The notes below the pieces were generated by a model. That model worked only from the letters and a program-made list of their open reading frames with translations, made no database searches and was not told the DNA's origin. A stretch of DNA of 64,000 bases, taken from assembly GCF_001659785.1 (NCBI RefSeq), contig NZ_CP015961.1, positions 2,170,001 through 2,234,000 of the forward strand, written 5' to 3'. The translations under genes were made by a program, and so were the position numbers. Positions 32,788-41,338 of the stretch are shown in pieces. How positions within the stretch are numbered: position 1 is the first letter of the stretch; each line of letters begins with the position of its first letter. The DNA is from Dietzia timorensis. GTDB taxonomy: Bacteria > Actinomycetota > Actinomycetes > Mycobacteriales > Mycobacteriaceae.

Positions 32788-33987
32788 ATGCAGGACACGA
32801 ACACAGGCGACGATTCACGGCAGGGCCGCGGGTCGACACCGAACCCGGAATCGAAGTTGGAGGATGAACAGGTGCGACGTAGTCCACTGATTCACAATCG
32901 TCGAACCACGATCGGTATCGGCGTGACTGCCACGGTGATCGCGGGTATCTGCGGCACCGCGATCGTCGTCGAGTCCAATCGCGGCGATGACGCGCCCGCG
33001 CCGGAGTACCGCCAGGTCGCCGAGCAGGTCACCCCTCAGCCCACTACGGAGTCCTCCAGCGAGACTCCGCCCCCACCGGCCGAGCCCGCCAATCTTCCCG
33101 AAGGCCCCCTCGGCATCCCGGGCATCGCGCTCAAGGCCTATCAGGATTCCGCCGGCCGGCTCGCCGCGGAACAACCCGCCTGCGCGATGGACTGGACGCT
33201 GATCGCCGGCATCAAGAAGGTCGAGTCCAACCACGGCAACTCAGGCGAGTTCGACGTGAACGGCAACTCGATCAAGCCGATCTTCGGCCCCCGCCTCGAC
33301 GGGAAACTCTCCGGTTCCGCCGTGATCAAGGACACCGACGGCGGCAAGATCGACGGAGACAAGGAATACGACCGCGCGGTCGGTCCCGGCCAGTTCATCC
33401 CCGAGACGTGGGAGCGGCTGGGCCGCGACGGCAACGGTGACGGCAAGGCCGACCCGCATAACATTTTCGATTCCGCCTACTCCACCGGAAACTATCTCTG
33501 TGCCTCCGGCGGGAGCATGGAAGACCCCGCACAGCGTGAAGCCGCGATTCTGTCGTACAACAACTCGAAGGCTTACGTGCAGAACGTGAACGCGTGGGCA
33601 CAGGCCTACGCGACGGGCATCGCACCGGATCCGGCCGACCTGCCACCGATCCATCCCGAGCCCGAACCGGTACCGGAGAAGTGCCCCGAGGGCACCGAGG
33701 GTGAGCCGAAGTCCGCTCCCGAGACCGAGGCTCCGGGCACCCCGGACGAGAAGGTCACCGTCGAGGGTTGCGAGCCGGTCCCGCCGCCGGAACCCGAGGC
33801 CCCGCCCGCGCCCGAGGGCAACGAGCCGCCGCCTCCCGCACCGGCGCCCTCTCCCGAGCCGGCACCGGCTCCGGCGCCTGCCCCCGCGCCGGCGCCCGCC
33901 CCGGCTCCTAACGCCCCGGAGAACGTTTCTCAAGGTGAAGGACTGAACATCGCCGGCATTCCTGTGCGCATCCCGCCGCTTCCCTAA
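32788..33987 (+). CDS. secreted lytic transglycosylase with Pro/Ala-rich tail
   Basis: 399 residues. A basic start and a hydrophobic segment (about 42-60, IGIGVTATVIAGICGTAIVV) indicate a membrane anchor or signal. The SLT/MltB-like domain spans about 105-285: IALKAYQDSAGR, the catalytic-type Glu in KKVESNHGN, AVGPGQFIPETWERLG and GNYLCASGG. The last ~110 residues are rich in Pro, Glu and Ala, ending in a nearly pure PA repeat and a short conserved-looking tail. It would cleave peptidoglycan glycan strands at the cell surface. A ribosome site is not strong, so an ATG/GTG a little downstream (GTG near 32871) is possible. Confidence 0.82.
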   Translation: MQDTNTGDDSRQGRGSTPNPESKLEDEQVRRSPLIHNRRTTIGIGVTATVIAGICGTAIVVESNRGDDAPAPEYRQVAEQVTPQPTTESSSETPPPPAEPANLPEGPLGIPGIALKAYQDSAGRLAAEQPACAMDWTLIAGIKKVESNHGNSGEFDVNGNSIKPIFGPRLDGKLSGSAVIKDTDGGKIDGDKEYDRAVGPGQFIPETWERLGRDGNGDGKADPHNIFDSAYSTGNYLCASGGSMEDPAQREAAILSYNNSKAYVQNVNAWAQAYATGIAPDPADLPPIHPEPEPVPEKCPEGTEGEPKSAPETEAPGTPDEKVTVEGCEPVPPPEPEAPPAPEGNEPPPPAPAPSPEPAPAPAPAPAPAPAPAPNAPENVSQGEGLNIAGIPVRIPPLP

Positions 33988-34008
33988 TTCTTCGGATCTC
34001 CGCGTCCG

Positions 34009-34043
34009 CGCCCGTCCCCGATCTGTTCAGGGGCGGGCGTTTT
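34009..34043 (+). terminator. intrinsic terminator after the transglycosylase
   Basis: CGCCCG-T-CCCC stem with GGGG-CGGGCG (10 bp with one bulged T) and a 10-nt loop, followed by TTTT, 22 bp after the stop codon. Confidence 0.85.
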
Positions 34044-34089
34044 GCGCGATTGTCCTATCCGGCGGGCCGGCATCTAGACTGGACCTATT

Positions 34090-35232
34090 ATGAGCGCTCC
34101 CAGCCAAGATGCAGTTCGCGCCGCGTTGGCGAAGGTGGACGACCCGGAGATTCGCAAGCCGCTCCCCGAATTGGGGATGATCAAGGGCGTCGATATCTCC
34201 GACTCAGGTGATGTATCCATCGGTATCTACCTGACGACGGCGAGCTGCCCGATGAAGACCGAGATCGGTGATCGTGTGCGCAATGCCGTTCTCGACGTGC
34301 CGGGCGTCGCCGATGTCGACATCGAGCTCGACGTGATGAACGACGAGCAGCGCACCGAGTTGCGAAAGAGCCTCCGCGGGGATTCGACCGAACCGCTCAT
34401 ACCGTTTGCCCAGCCGGGCAACCTCACGCGTGTCTACGCCGTGGCGTCCGGCAAGGGCGGCGTCGGAAAGTCCACCGTCACGGTCAACCTCGCCGCGAGC
34501 CTGGCGGCGCGAGGGTTGTCGGTGGGCGTGCTCGATGCCGACATCTACGGCCACTCCGTGCCCCGCATGCTGGGTTCGACGATCCGTCCGACGCAGGTCG
34601 AACAAATGATCATCCCGCCTGTCGCGCACGATGTGAAGGTCATCTCGATCGCGCAGTTCACGTCCGGCAACGCCCCCGTGGTGTGGCGCGGTCCGATGTT
34701 GCACCGGGCGTTGCAGCAGTTCCTCGCCGACGTTTTCTGGGGCGATCTGGACGTGCTCCTCATGGACCTGCCTCCGGGCACCGGAGACGTGGCGATCTCG
34801 ATCGGACAGCTGATCCCGACCGCCGAGATCCTCGTCGTCACGACGCCACAACAGGCCGCGGCCGAGGTGGCCGAACGTGCCGGTGCGATCGCACTGCAGA
34901 CGCGCCAGAAAATTGCGGGCGTCGTGGAGAACATGTCCTGGTTCGAGACGCCTGATGGGCAGCGCATGGAGCTGTTCGGTTCCGGTGGCGGTGAGACCGT
35001 TGCTGCGAACCTCACCCGCGCCGTCGGTGCCGAAGTGCCGTTGCTCGGTCAGATCCCGCTCGATCCGCAGGTACGCGAGGACGGCGACGAGGGTACGCCG
35101 ATCGTGCTCACGCAGCCCGAGTCCGCGCCGGCGAAGGCGTTTTCCTCGCTCGCCGACAGCTTCGCGGTCCGCAAGCGCGGGCTCGTGGGGATGAATCTCG
35201 GGATCGATACCACTCGCAACCTCATGAGCTGA
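34090..35232 (+). CDS. mrp: Mrp/NBP35 family P-loop ATPase, iron-sulfur carrier
   Basis: 380 residues. An N-terminal MIP18-type (DUF59) domain, residues about 1-90 with LPELGMIKG and TTASCPMK, precedes the Mrp ATPase domain with deviant Walker A ASGKGGVGKST near residue 120, VLDADIYGHSVPRMLG, and DLPPGTGDVAIS near 224. Mrp proteins bind an Fe-S cluster at a dimer interface and deliver it to apo-proteins; the usual C-terminal CxxC is not present here, as in a number of actinobacterial members. A TAGACT box lies just upstream of the ATG. Convergent with tatB. Confidence 0.92.
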   Translation: MSAPSQDAVRAALAKVDDPEIRKPLPELGMIKGVDISDSGDVSIGIYLTTASCPMKTEIGDRVRNAVLDVPGVADVDIELDVMNDEQRTELRKSLRGDSTEPLIPFAQPGNLTRVYAVASGKGGVGKSTVTVNLAASLAARGLSVGVLDADIYGHSVPRMLGSTIRPTQVEQMIIPPVAHDVKVISIAQFTSGNAPVVWRGPMLHRALQQFLADVFWGDLDVLLMDLPPGTGDVAISIGQLIPTAEILVVTTPQQAAAEVAERAGAIALQTRQKIAGVVENMSWFETPDGQRMELFGSGGGETVAANLTRAVGAEVPLLGQIPLDPQVREDGDEGTPIVLTQPESAPAKAFSSLADSFAVRKRGLVGMNLGIDTTRNLMS

Positions 35233-35305
35233 TCTTGCTTCGCAGGGCATTTCACGCCGGCCCGGTTCGCGGACACGGGAACCCAGCGCGAGGAGTGGGC
35301 TCTAC

Positions 35306-35779
35306 TTACGTAGCCTCGTCGTAGTTCGGTAGTTCGCCGGTAGGACCTTGCGGGGGCGCGGAAAATTGGCCCGGCTGTGCGGACTGGGCACCGCCCTGCG
35401 TCTGCGCTCCGTGAGTCGGCGCCTGAACGTGTGCCTGCGTGGTGGGTCCGTTGCCGGGCGCCTGGCCCTGCGGCGAGCCTTGTGAATCGAAGTTTCCGGT
35501 GAACAGCGAGTCGTCACCATCGAGAAGGTGCTTCGTGACGAGCGAGCGCGGGCTCATGCTGCGGAGCTGGTTGATCTCCTGCAGCGGCTTACGGAACTCT
35601 TCGAAGTCCGTGCCGAAGTCGTCTTCCAGTTGCTTCTGTGCGGAGCTGGCGAATTCGCGTACGCTACGGATCCCATTGGCGACCCAGCGCATGGCATCGG
35701 GAAGTCGCTCGGGACCAAGGACTATAAGGGCGACTACCGCGACGATGAAGAATTCGCCCCAACCAACGTTTGGCAACAT
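35306..35779 (-). CDS. tatB: Sec-independent protein translocase subunit TatB
   Basis: 157 residues. One N-terminal membrane helix (GWGEFFIVAVVALIVLGPERLP, residues about 6-27) with the family G/P-x-x-LP hinge, then an amphipathic helix RWVANGIRSVREFASSAQKQLEDDF and a Pro/Gln/Gly-rich disordered tail. TatB binds TatC and recognizes twin-arginine signal peptides of folded exported proteins. ATG 35779 has AGGAG 5 nt upstream. It is last in sigE-rseA-htrA-tatB, the same order as in mycobacteria. Confidence 0.92.
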   Translation of the reverse strand: MLPNVGWGEFFIVAVVALIVLGPERLPDAMRWVANGIRSVREFASSAQKQLEDDFGTDFEEFRKPLQEINQLRSMSPRSLVTKHLLDGDDSLFTGNFDSQGSPQGQAPGNGPTTQAHVQAPTHGAQTQGGAQSAQPGQFSAPPQGPTGELPNYDEAT

Positions 35780-35901
35780 CGTCTCCTAGGATAGCCGGGC
35801 AACGCGGGCAGCATTCAATTGGAAACGCATCCCACATCAAACGCCCAGTTCCTTCGAAGCCAACCCCCAGTTGCGGCCTCGTCGATGCCCGGTTCTGCGC
35901 C

Positions 35902-37452
35902 CTACTCGGCTTCGGGTCGCACGGATAGCTCGACCCGTCCGCCGTCACGAACGACGGTGATGGGAACGTCTCCATTCGAGCCCGCGTTGCGCACCGCGAC
36001 GACGAGTTCGTCGCTCGAATGGATGTCGCGATCGCCGACCTTGACGACGACGTCGCCCTCGCGCATTCCACCGCGCTGGGCGGGCCCACCGTCTGCGACG
36101 TTGACGATTTCGGCGCCATCGAGCGAACCGTTGGCTGCTGTGCGCGCATTGACACCGATTGAGGCATGACGCACCTCGCCGTCGGTGATCAGCGCCTCGG
36201 CGATGCGTTTGGCCTCGTTGATGGGAATCGCGAAACCGAGCCCGTCCGAGCCGCCAGACTGGGAGAAGATCATCGTGTTGATACCAACGACGGCGCCGCG
36301 CGTGTCGACGAGCGGACCGCCGGAGTTGCCCGGGTTGATCGCGGCGTCGGTCTGCACCGCATCGATGACTTCCCCGTTCTCGGAGGCGTCCTGTCCGAGT
36401 GCCATCGCGCGCTGGGTGGCCGAGACGATCCCCTGGGTCACCGTCTTCGGCAGGCCCAGCGGCGAACCGATCGCGATGATCTGCTGGCCGACCTCGACCT
36501 CGTCGGAGTTGCCCAACTGTGCGACGGTGAGATTCTCGACATCGACCTTGATGACAGCGAGATCGGTCTTCGGATCCGTGCCGACGATCTCGGCGTTCGC
36601 GCGCTGCCCTGTGGGAAACACCGTCTCGATAACAGCGCCCGGGCCTGCCGCGCCCTCCATCGTCACGACATGGTTATTCGTGAGTATGTAGCCGCGATCG
36701 TCGATGACGATGCCACTCCCCTCGCCCATGCCGCCTTGCGACGTCACCTGAATATTGACGACGGCGGGCTGCACCGCGTCGGCAACGGCGCCGATGACAT
36801 TGTCCTCCGACAGATGCGCCGGCGGAGCTTCACGGAGGCGGACATCGTTGCTCGTCAAGCTCGTGGAACTCTCGGCGAGCAAATGTCCCGCAGCACCACC
36901 GAATAGTCCGATGACGGCGCACGCCGCCGCCACCGAGGCGACCGCCTGCCACGAGAGCCTCTTCCCGAAGAAAACCTCCCGGACGCCGAGCTTTCGCGGC
37001 GAATCGGGTTCGCCGCCCCGGCGTGCACTGGAGCCCACCAGGTCGAGGACGGGAGGTTCCGGAGGTTCTTTCCGCGCCGGGGCCCCTTCTTCGACGAAAC
37101 TCTCGGGGTTGCGCCACGGGTTCGCCAGTTCGCCGATAGTCGTCGCGTCGGCGTCCGTGCCGCCGGCGGTACCGGGAATGCGTTCGAGCATCTCCGTCGC
37201 GCCGGCAGGGCGCCCGAAGACCTTTTCGTGCACCGGATTCCTGGGTGGGGCCGAAATGGGGCCGCGACGCTGCTCGCCGCGTTCGCGATCGCTGGACCCG
37301 CGCTCGCCGCTCGGCCTACGGAACGCCTCCTCTGTGGCCTTGTCGACCGGGGGTCGCCACTGCCGCTGGGGCTGGCGTAGGGGGCGCGGAGGTGCACCTT
37401 CTTCGGGAGGTCGGAAGCCATCGGGCGTTCCGGGCCGATCCTCACCTGGCAC
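35902..37452 (-). CDS. htrA: HtrA/DegP-like membrane-anchored serine protease with PDZ domain
   Basis: 516 residues. A long Pro/Arg/Glu-rich cytoplasmic N-terminus (about 1-160), one membrane helix (WQAVASVAAACAVIGLFGGAAG, near 168-190), then a trypsin-like protease with catalytic His in TNNHVV, Asp in KTDLAVIK and Ser in GNSGGPL, and a C-terminal PDZ domain (about 430-510, GGPAQRGGMREGDVVVKVGD). It degrades or refolds damaged envelope proteins and in mycobacteria feeds back on the SigE pathway. GTG start at 37452 has AGGAG 9 nt upstream. Confidence 0.94.
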   Translation of the reverse strand: MPGEDRPGTPDGFRPPEEGAPPRPLRQPQRQWRPPVDKATEEAFRRPSGERGSSDRERGEQRRGPISAPPRNPVHEKVFGRPAGATEMLERIPGTAGGTDADATTIGELANPWRNPESFVEEGAPARKEPPEPPVLDLVGSSARRGGEPDSPRKLGVREVFFGKRLSWQAVASVAAACAVIGLFGGAAGHLLAESSTSLTSNDVRLREAPPAHLSEDNVIGAVADAVQPAVVNIQVTSQGGMGEGSGIVIDDRGYILTNNHVVTMEGAAGPGAVIETVFPTGQRANAEIVGTDPKTDLAVIKVDVENLTVAQLGNSDEVEVGQQIIAIGSPLGLPKTVTQGIVSATQRAMALGQDASENGEVIDAVQTDAAINPGNSGGPLVDTRGAVVGINTMIFSQSGGSDGLGFAIPINEAKRIAEALITDGEVRHASIGVNARTAANGSLDGAEIVNVADGGPAQRGGMREGDVVVKVGDRDIHSSDELVVAVRNAGSNGDVPITVVRDGGRVELSVRPEAE

Positions 37453-37530
37453 TATGCGACTCTCCTGTACTGCCGACGACTGTAGAACTCCGTGAGTAGC
37501 CGCGCGGGTGGCGGTACTCCTTGAACGAGC

Positions 37531-37887
37531 CTAGCGTCTAAACACCCGGGACTTCAGACGCTGCCACGCACTTCGACCAGATGGCGACCGGCCTTGCCCG
37601 ATCTCCGCAGAACCCGCGGAACTATCGCAGTGTGGCGTGTGCTCGGCAATGTGCGCGAGGCGTTCGGCGAGAGTTCCTGGCATCGGAATCGGGCCAGAAT
37701 GCCTCAGTGCGTATCTGGCTGAGCGCTGCACCTGCAACGCGTCCATGCATTCGGGGCACTGGCCGAGGTGCTTCAGCGCACGGTCGCGGGCCGTGGTGGG
37801 CAGGCGCTCGTCGGCGAACGCCGCGACGGCCTCGCTGGAGAGGTGCTCTGTGGGAGCGAATTCTCCGGGTTGCGGCTGCGCGACCAT
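37531..37887 (-). CDS. rseA: anti-sigma factor RseA (zinc-finger type, cognate to SigE)
   Basis: About 118 residues, no membrane helix. A ZAS/zf-HC2 signature is visible: His in LKHLGQ, then CPEC (Cys pair) near residues 42-50. Such proteins bind and hold the ECF sigma factor; in mycobacteria RseA releases SigE after oxidation or phosphorylation and proteolysis. The C-terminal half is basic and weakly conserved. Start ATG 37887 has AAAGGA 8 nt upstream; the GTG at 37893 is too close to it. It lies 129 bp downstream of sigE, in the same direction. Confidence 0.88.
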   Translation of the reverse strand: MVAQPQPGEFAPTEHLSSEAVAAFADERLPTTARDRALKHLGQCPECMDALQVQRSARYALRHSGPIPMPGTLAERLAHIAEHTPHCDSSAGSAEIGQGRSPSGRSAWQRLKSRVFRR

Positions 37888-38016
37888 TCCCACTGTCCTT
37901 TCCGCGTCAGATGTCGTCCAGTGTCATCCAGGCGTGCCTGTGCTCACCGAAACTCCTTCGACGTGCAACGGCGACCGGGCACCTTCACGTTGCCCCAGTA
38001 TATGCGCCGAGACGCG

Positions 38017-38685
38017 TCAATTACCGCCCAAAGCCTCGGCCATCGAGTTGACCCCGCCCGCTGCGAGCTCGGCGCGAAGGGCGGCTCGTCCACGGTGAAT
38101 TCGGCTTCGCACGGTGCCCATCTTTATTCCGAGGATGCGGCCGACCTGTTCGTAGGTGAGATCTTCGATATCACACAGAACGACGGCTGCGCGATAGTCC
38201 GGCGGAAGGTTGTCCAACGCCCGCTGGAGTACGGGATCGAAAGTCTCGCCGACGACGACCTGCTCGGGACCACTGTGCCCGGACGGAAGGCGTTCCTGGT
38301 CCTCGGGCAGCGCGTCCATCCGGATGCGTGCCTTACGGCGAACCTGGTCCAGGAAGAGATTCGTGACGATGCGGTGCATCCACCCCTCGAAGGTGCCCGG
38401 CTTGTAGCGGTCGAGGGACTTGAACACGCGGATGAACGCATCCTGCGTGAGGTCCTCGGCGTCTTGGGCATTGCCCGTCAGACGGAAGGCGAGTCTGTAC
38501 ACGCGGTCGCCGTGGTCTGCGACGATCCGGTTCCACGACGGCAGGTCGGCCTTGTCCCCCGAGCGATCGAACGCCGCGGTGGCGGCCTCGATCTCGGCGG
38601 CGGAACCGGCGTCGCCTTCATGCACTGCGCCCACTCCGACGTCAGCGGGCCGATGCGTGTTCGGCGTATTCGGGAACTCGTACAC
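38017..38685 (-). CDS. sigE: ECF RNA polymerase sigma factor SigE
   Basis: 222 residues, group 4 sigma. Sigma-2 region about 50-115 ([24 protein letters not shown], then [24 protein letters not shown]) binds the -10; sigma-4 region about 155-205 ([41 protein letters not shown]) binds the -35. It directs the envelope-stress response and the following rseA, htrA and tatB fit that role. GTG start 38685 has AGGAGG 6 nt upstream. Confidence 0.95.
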   Translation of the reverse strand: MYEFPNTPNTHRPADVGVGAVHEGDAGSAAEIEAATAAFDRSGDKADLPSWNRIVADHGDRVYRLAFRLTGNAQDAEDLTQDAFIRVFKSLDRYKPGTFEGWMHRIVTNLFLDQVRRKARIRMDALPEDQERLPSGHSGPEQVVVGETFDPVLQRALDNLPPDYRAAVVLCDIEDLTYEQVGRILGIKMGTVRSRIHRGRAALRAELAAGGVNSMAEALGGN

Positions 38686-38924
38686 CCGACGCCTCCTTCC
38701 TGCGCCCGAACAGGGTGGGTCCGGGCCATCTGTCTACACCTTGCCGAATAGGACTGGGCCCCACGTAGTGTTGCGCTGTGTGTGCCCTGAGAATGTGAAG
38801 GAATCTTCGAATACCCGACAAACACGCCGACGGCAGTTCTCCGGCCTGCCGGTAGCCCCACAGGTTAGGCTGTAGCCCGTAATCGAACGGCAACAACGCA
38901 GGTAGCGATACCAAAGGGGCAGGT
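38686..38924. promoter_or_regulatory. divergent promoter region sigE / methyltransferase
   Basis: 239 bp between divergent genes. A TAGGCT -10-like box lies at about 38866 for the plus-strand gene; no clear SigE-type GGAAC/GTT promoter was found for the sigE side. Confidence 0.35.
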
Positions 38925-39578
38925 GTGACTGTGGGTTCAGGTGAGGCGGATCCGACCGGACTGAGTGCTCTGTACGAGCAGTGTTTGGGTTCGGCGGAAC
39001 CGGACCGGGCCACAGGCGACGACTCGGAAAAGTCAGCTCTCGCCGAGGCCCTTCGGGTAGCCAGGGAGGAAAGCTCCGAGCTCGGCGGGCACGCCCCGGA
39101 CGCCAACGCCACCGCTTTACTCCAGCTTCTTGCTTCGATGTCGCAGGCCAGTTCGGCCGTCTACATCGGTTCCGCGCCCGGGGTGGTCGCCTTGTCCATT
39201 CTCACGGGCATGTCTTCCGCGGCTGGTGGAACCAAACCCGGCATGGTCACCGCGATCACTTCGGACCCGCATCACTCCGAAGCCGGAAAGAAGGCCGTCA
39301 AGGCTGCGGGGTTCCCCGCGAGCTCGTGCCGCGTCATCGCCGCCCGCCCGCTCGAGGTGATGGGCAAGTTGGCGGCGGGCACGTACGGTCTTGTGGTGGC
39401 CCATGACGGCGAGGTCGAGGCAAAGGCGCTCGCCACGCGTGGTCTCGAACTCGTCGGCGGTGGCGCGGTCGTCGTCCTCGATTCGATCTCGTTCTTCGAT
39501 GATGTCGATGGCCTTCCCGAGTCCGCGCGCATCACGCGCCTGCCGCTCGGCGATGGAATGTCGATTCTCACGGCGTAG
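38925..39578 (+). CDS. SAM-dependent O-methyltransferase-like protein (Rv1220c-like)
   Basis: 217 residues, class I Rossmann methyltransferase of the O-methyltransferase type. The SAM-binding motif I appears as AVYIGSAPGVVALSI near residue 82-97, followed by MVTAITSDPHHSEAGKKA (acidic motif II region replaced by SDP) and GLVVAHDGEVE and GGAVVVLDSISFFDD. In mycobacteria it sits beside sigE as here. Substrate unknown. GTG start with AAAGGGG about 6 nt upstream. Confidence 0.82.
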   Translation: MTVGSGEADPTGLSALYEQCLGSAEPDRATGDDSEKSALAEALRVAREESSELGGHAPDANATALLQLLASMSQASSAVYIGSAPGVVALSILTGMSSAAGGTKPGMVTAITSDPHHSEAGKKAVKAAGFPASSCRVIAARPLEVMGKLAAGTYGLVVAHDGEVEAKALATRGLELVGGGAVVVLDSISFFDDVDGLPESARITRLPLGDGMSILTA

Positions 39579-39611
39579 CCGGCACCGCCCACGGGTTATC
39601 CGCATTCCGCC

Positions 39612-40517
39612 CTACCGCTTGCGCAGCACGGAAACATTAACCGTCAACGTGGCCGCATACGCGTCCCGTCCGAGTTCCGTGACTCGCCGCCGCATTTCTT
39701 CGTCCCCGATGCGCGCTCCGGATGGACCCATGAGCGCAATTCCCACTGCCTCATTCGGACTCAACCGGAGTTCCGACGTGACTGTCGAACTCGCCCCCTC
39801 GTCGAGGTCGAAGTACTCCTTGAGCTCGGCACCTAGCCTTGTTTCCTTGTCCTTTTCTATGTCGAGCATCCCGAGGTCCGCGCGCAATGGGGACAGATGA
39901 TCCTGCCCCGGCCACGCCACGACGAGCAGCCCGCCGGGACGCAGGCACCGAGCGAATTCCGCGGCGTTGCGCGGCGCGAATACGACGGTAAGCGCGTCTA
40001 CCGAGCCATCGGCGACCGGAAGTCCCCGCCACGTATCCGCGACGATCGCGGCCGCCCGCGGGTGCGCCTTCGCCAACCGCCGCGCCGCAGCCGAGGAGAT
40101 CTCGGTACCGATACCGATGGCGCCTTCGCAGGAGTCGAGGATCCTGCGTAGGTAAAAGCCCGTCCCGGCGCCGCAGTCGAGCAGCACTCCCCCGACACCG
40201 AGCGCAGGTCGAACCGCGTCCACTATGCGCGAGACGAGCGGGTCGAAGTGCCCCGCCGACAACACCGCCTCTCGCTTGTCCAGTTGGGCGGCATCATCTC
40301 CCCCGCTGGTGCGCCCCGCGGATCCCAGCAGCGTCACATACCCTTGTTTCGCCGTATCGAAACGGTGTCCCCCGCTGCAGCCGAGAGTACGAACGCGCCG
40401 GCTCGGAACTCCGCCGTCATACTCGGTAAGTTCGAATCCACACACCGGGCATTGCAGTAACGGCAAGGCGCGGCGGAGAGCGATGGCGGGTGCGAAGTCC
40501 GGCACCGAGCTAGTCAT
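39612..40517 (-). CDS. rRNA (guanine-N1)-methyltransferase, RlmA family
   Basis: 301 residues. An N-terminal zinc-binding motif CPVCG...LGCSGGH (CxxC...CxxxH) precedes DTAKQGYVTLL and GDDAAQ, characteristic of RlmA(I/II)/TlrB. The SAM site is LLDCGAGTGFYLR near residue 108 and the later motif NAAEFARCLRPGG. These enzymes methylate G745 or G748 of 23S rRNA; the latter gives tylosin-type macrolide resistance, so its exact site matters. The ATG at 40517 is chosen because homology begins there; a longer upstream frame has no support. Confidence 0.85.
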   Translation of the reverse strand: MTSSVPDFAPAIALRRALPLLQCPVCGFELTEYDGGVPSRRVRTLGCSGGHRFDTAKQGYVTLLGSAGRTSGGDDAAQLDKREAVLSAGHFDPLVSRIVDAVRPALGVGGVLLDCGAGTGFYLRRILDSCEGAIGIGTEISSAAARRLAKAHPRAAAIVADTWRGLPVADGSVDALTVVFAPRNAAEFARCLRPGGLLVVAWPGQDHLSPLRADLGMLDIEKDKETRLGAELKEYFDLDEGASSTVTSELRLSPNEAVGIALMGPSGARIGDEEMRRRVTELGRDAYAATLTVNVSVLRKR

Positions 40518-40606
40518 GAAACCTCTGTTCGGGAACGAAAAGGCCGCCGGGCGCACGCTGGGCGCGGCCGCGGCGGCCCCGAAACTTTCGGTGGTCTGCA
40601 GGAATG

Positions 40607-40774
40607 TCAGCCGGTGATCTTCCCGAGCTCGACGCTGAGGGCCTCGGCCTCCTCCTGCGTCAGCTCGACGACGAGCCGTCCGCCGCCGTCGACCGGAACT
40701 CGCATCACAATTGCGCGGCCTTCCTTGGCCGCTTCGATCGGTCCGTCGCCGGTCCTGGGCTTCATCGCCGCCAT
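40607..40774 (-). CDS. small conserved DUF3117 protein (Rv1211-like)
   Basis: 55 residues, very highly conserved in actinobacteria. It reads MAAMKPRTGDGPIEAAKEG, then RAIVMRVPVDGGGRLVVEL and TQEEAEALSVELGKITG. Function unknown; the compact strand-helix pattern suggests a small folded partner protein. It lies between rlmA and the DivIVA-like gene on the same strand. Confidence 0.92.
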   Translation of the reverse strand: MAAMKPRTGDGPIEAAKEGRAIVMRVPVDGGGRLVVELTQEEAEALSVELGKITG

Positions 40775-40906
40775 CTGCTGCACTCTCTTTCCGGGACTGT
40801 CCCACTACTCGATTCTCCGGCCGCGAGCGGTGGCACCGTGTGCCATCCGCGCGTATCGCGGGGAGGATTCGTCCATTTTAGCGCGGGGAAAATGTGCGCG
40901 TAAGAC

Positions 40907-41230
40907 TTAAGCCCGAGTAGCCGAATCCTCCGCCGATTCCGTGGTTTCCCCGGACCTCGTGGACCCGTTCGCGCGCAGCCTGTCGATCTCGGCGCCAAGC
41001 TGATCGATAGCCCAGTCGACTTCCGCCATGTCGTATCCGCGCGCACGGACCCCGAAACGGAGATCGCGGGCGTCGTCGCCGGTCACACCGCTTTGTGGTA
41101 GGCGCGTGAGCGTCTGCTCGGCTTCGACGGGCGGGAGCGGTTCGCCGCGCCCCGCCAGGAGCACTGCCACGACGAAGATGATCGCCGCGACCACGACGGT
41201 CCCGACGACGTATACGAAGACGCTGAGCAT
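40907..41230 (-). CDS. DivIVA-domain membrane protein
   Basis: 107 residues. One N-terminal membrane helix (LSVFVYVVGTVVVAAIIFVVAVLLAG), then a short DivIVA-like motif: LRFGVRARGYDMAEVDWAIDQLGAEIDRLRA, where GYDMxEVDxxID is typical. A Thr/Ser/Glu-rich tail follows. Such proteins can mark cell poles or septa. ATG 41230 has AAGGAAG about 10 nt upstream. Same strand and close to gpgS; likely in its operon. Confidence 0.82.
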   Translation of the reverse strand: MLSVFVYVVGTVVVAAIIFVVAVLLAGRGEPLPPVEAEQTLTRLPQSGVTGDDARDLRFGVRARGYDMAEVDWAIDQLGAEIDRLRANGSTRSGETTESAEDSATRA

Positions 41231-41338
41231 TCGAGGCCTGCTTCCTTTAGCTATCGACTTGCCCGGAGGCCTTACCCACCGCTCCCAGTTTACGGGGCGG
41301 TCGACAGGACCCCTCACATATGACGGCGGAGCTTCCGA

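Noticed and set aside
39612-40805. 397-residue frame for the RlmA-type methyltransferase
   Set aside because: The part upstream of ATG 40517 overlaps the DUF3117 gene in another frame and has no family similarity.
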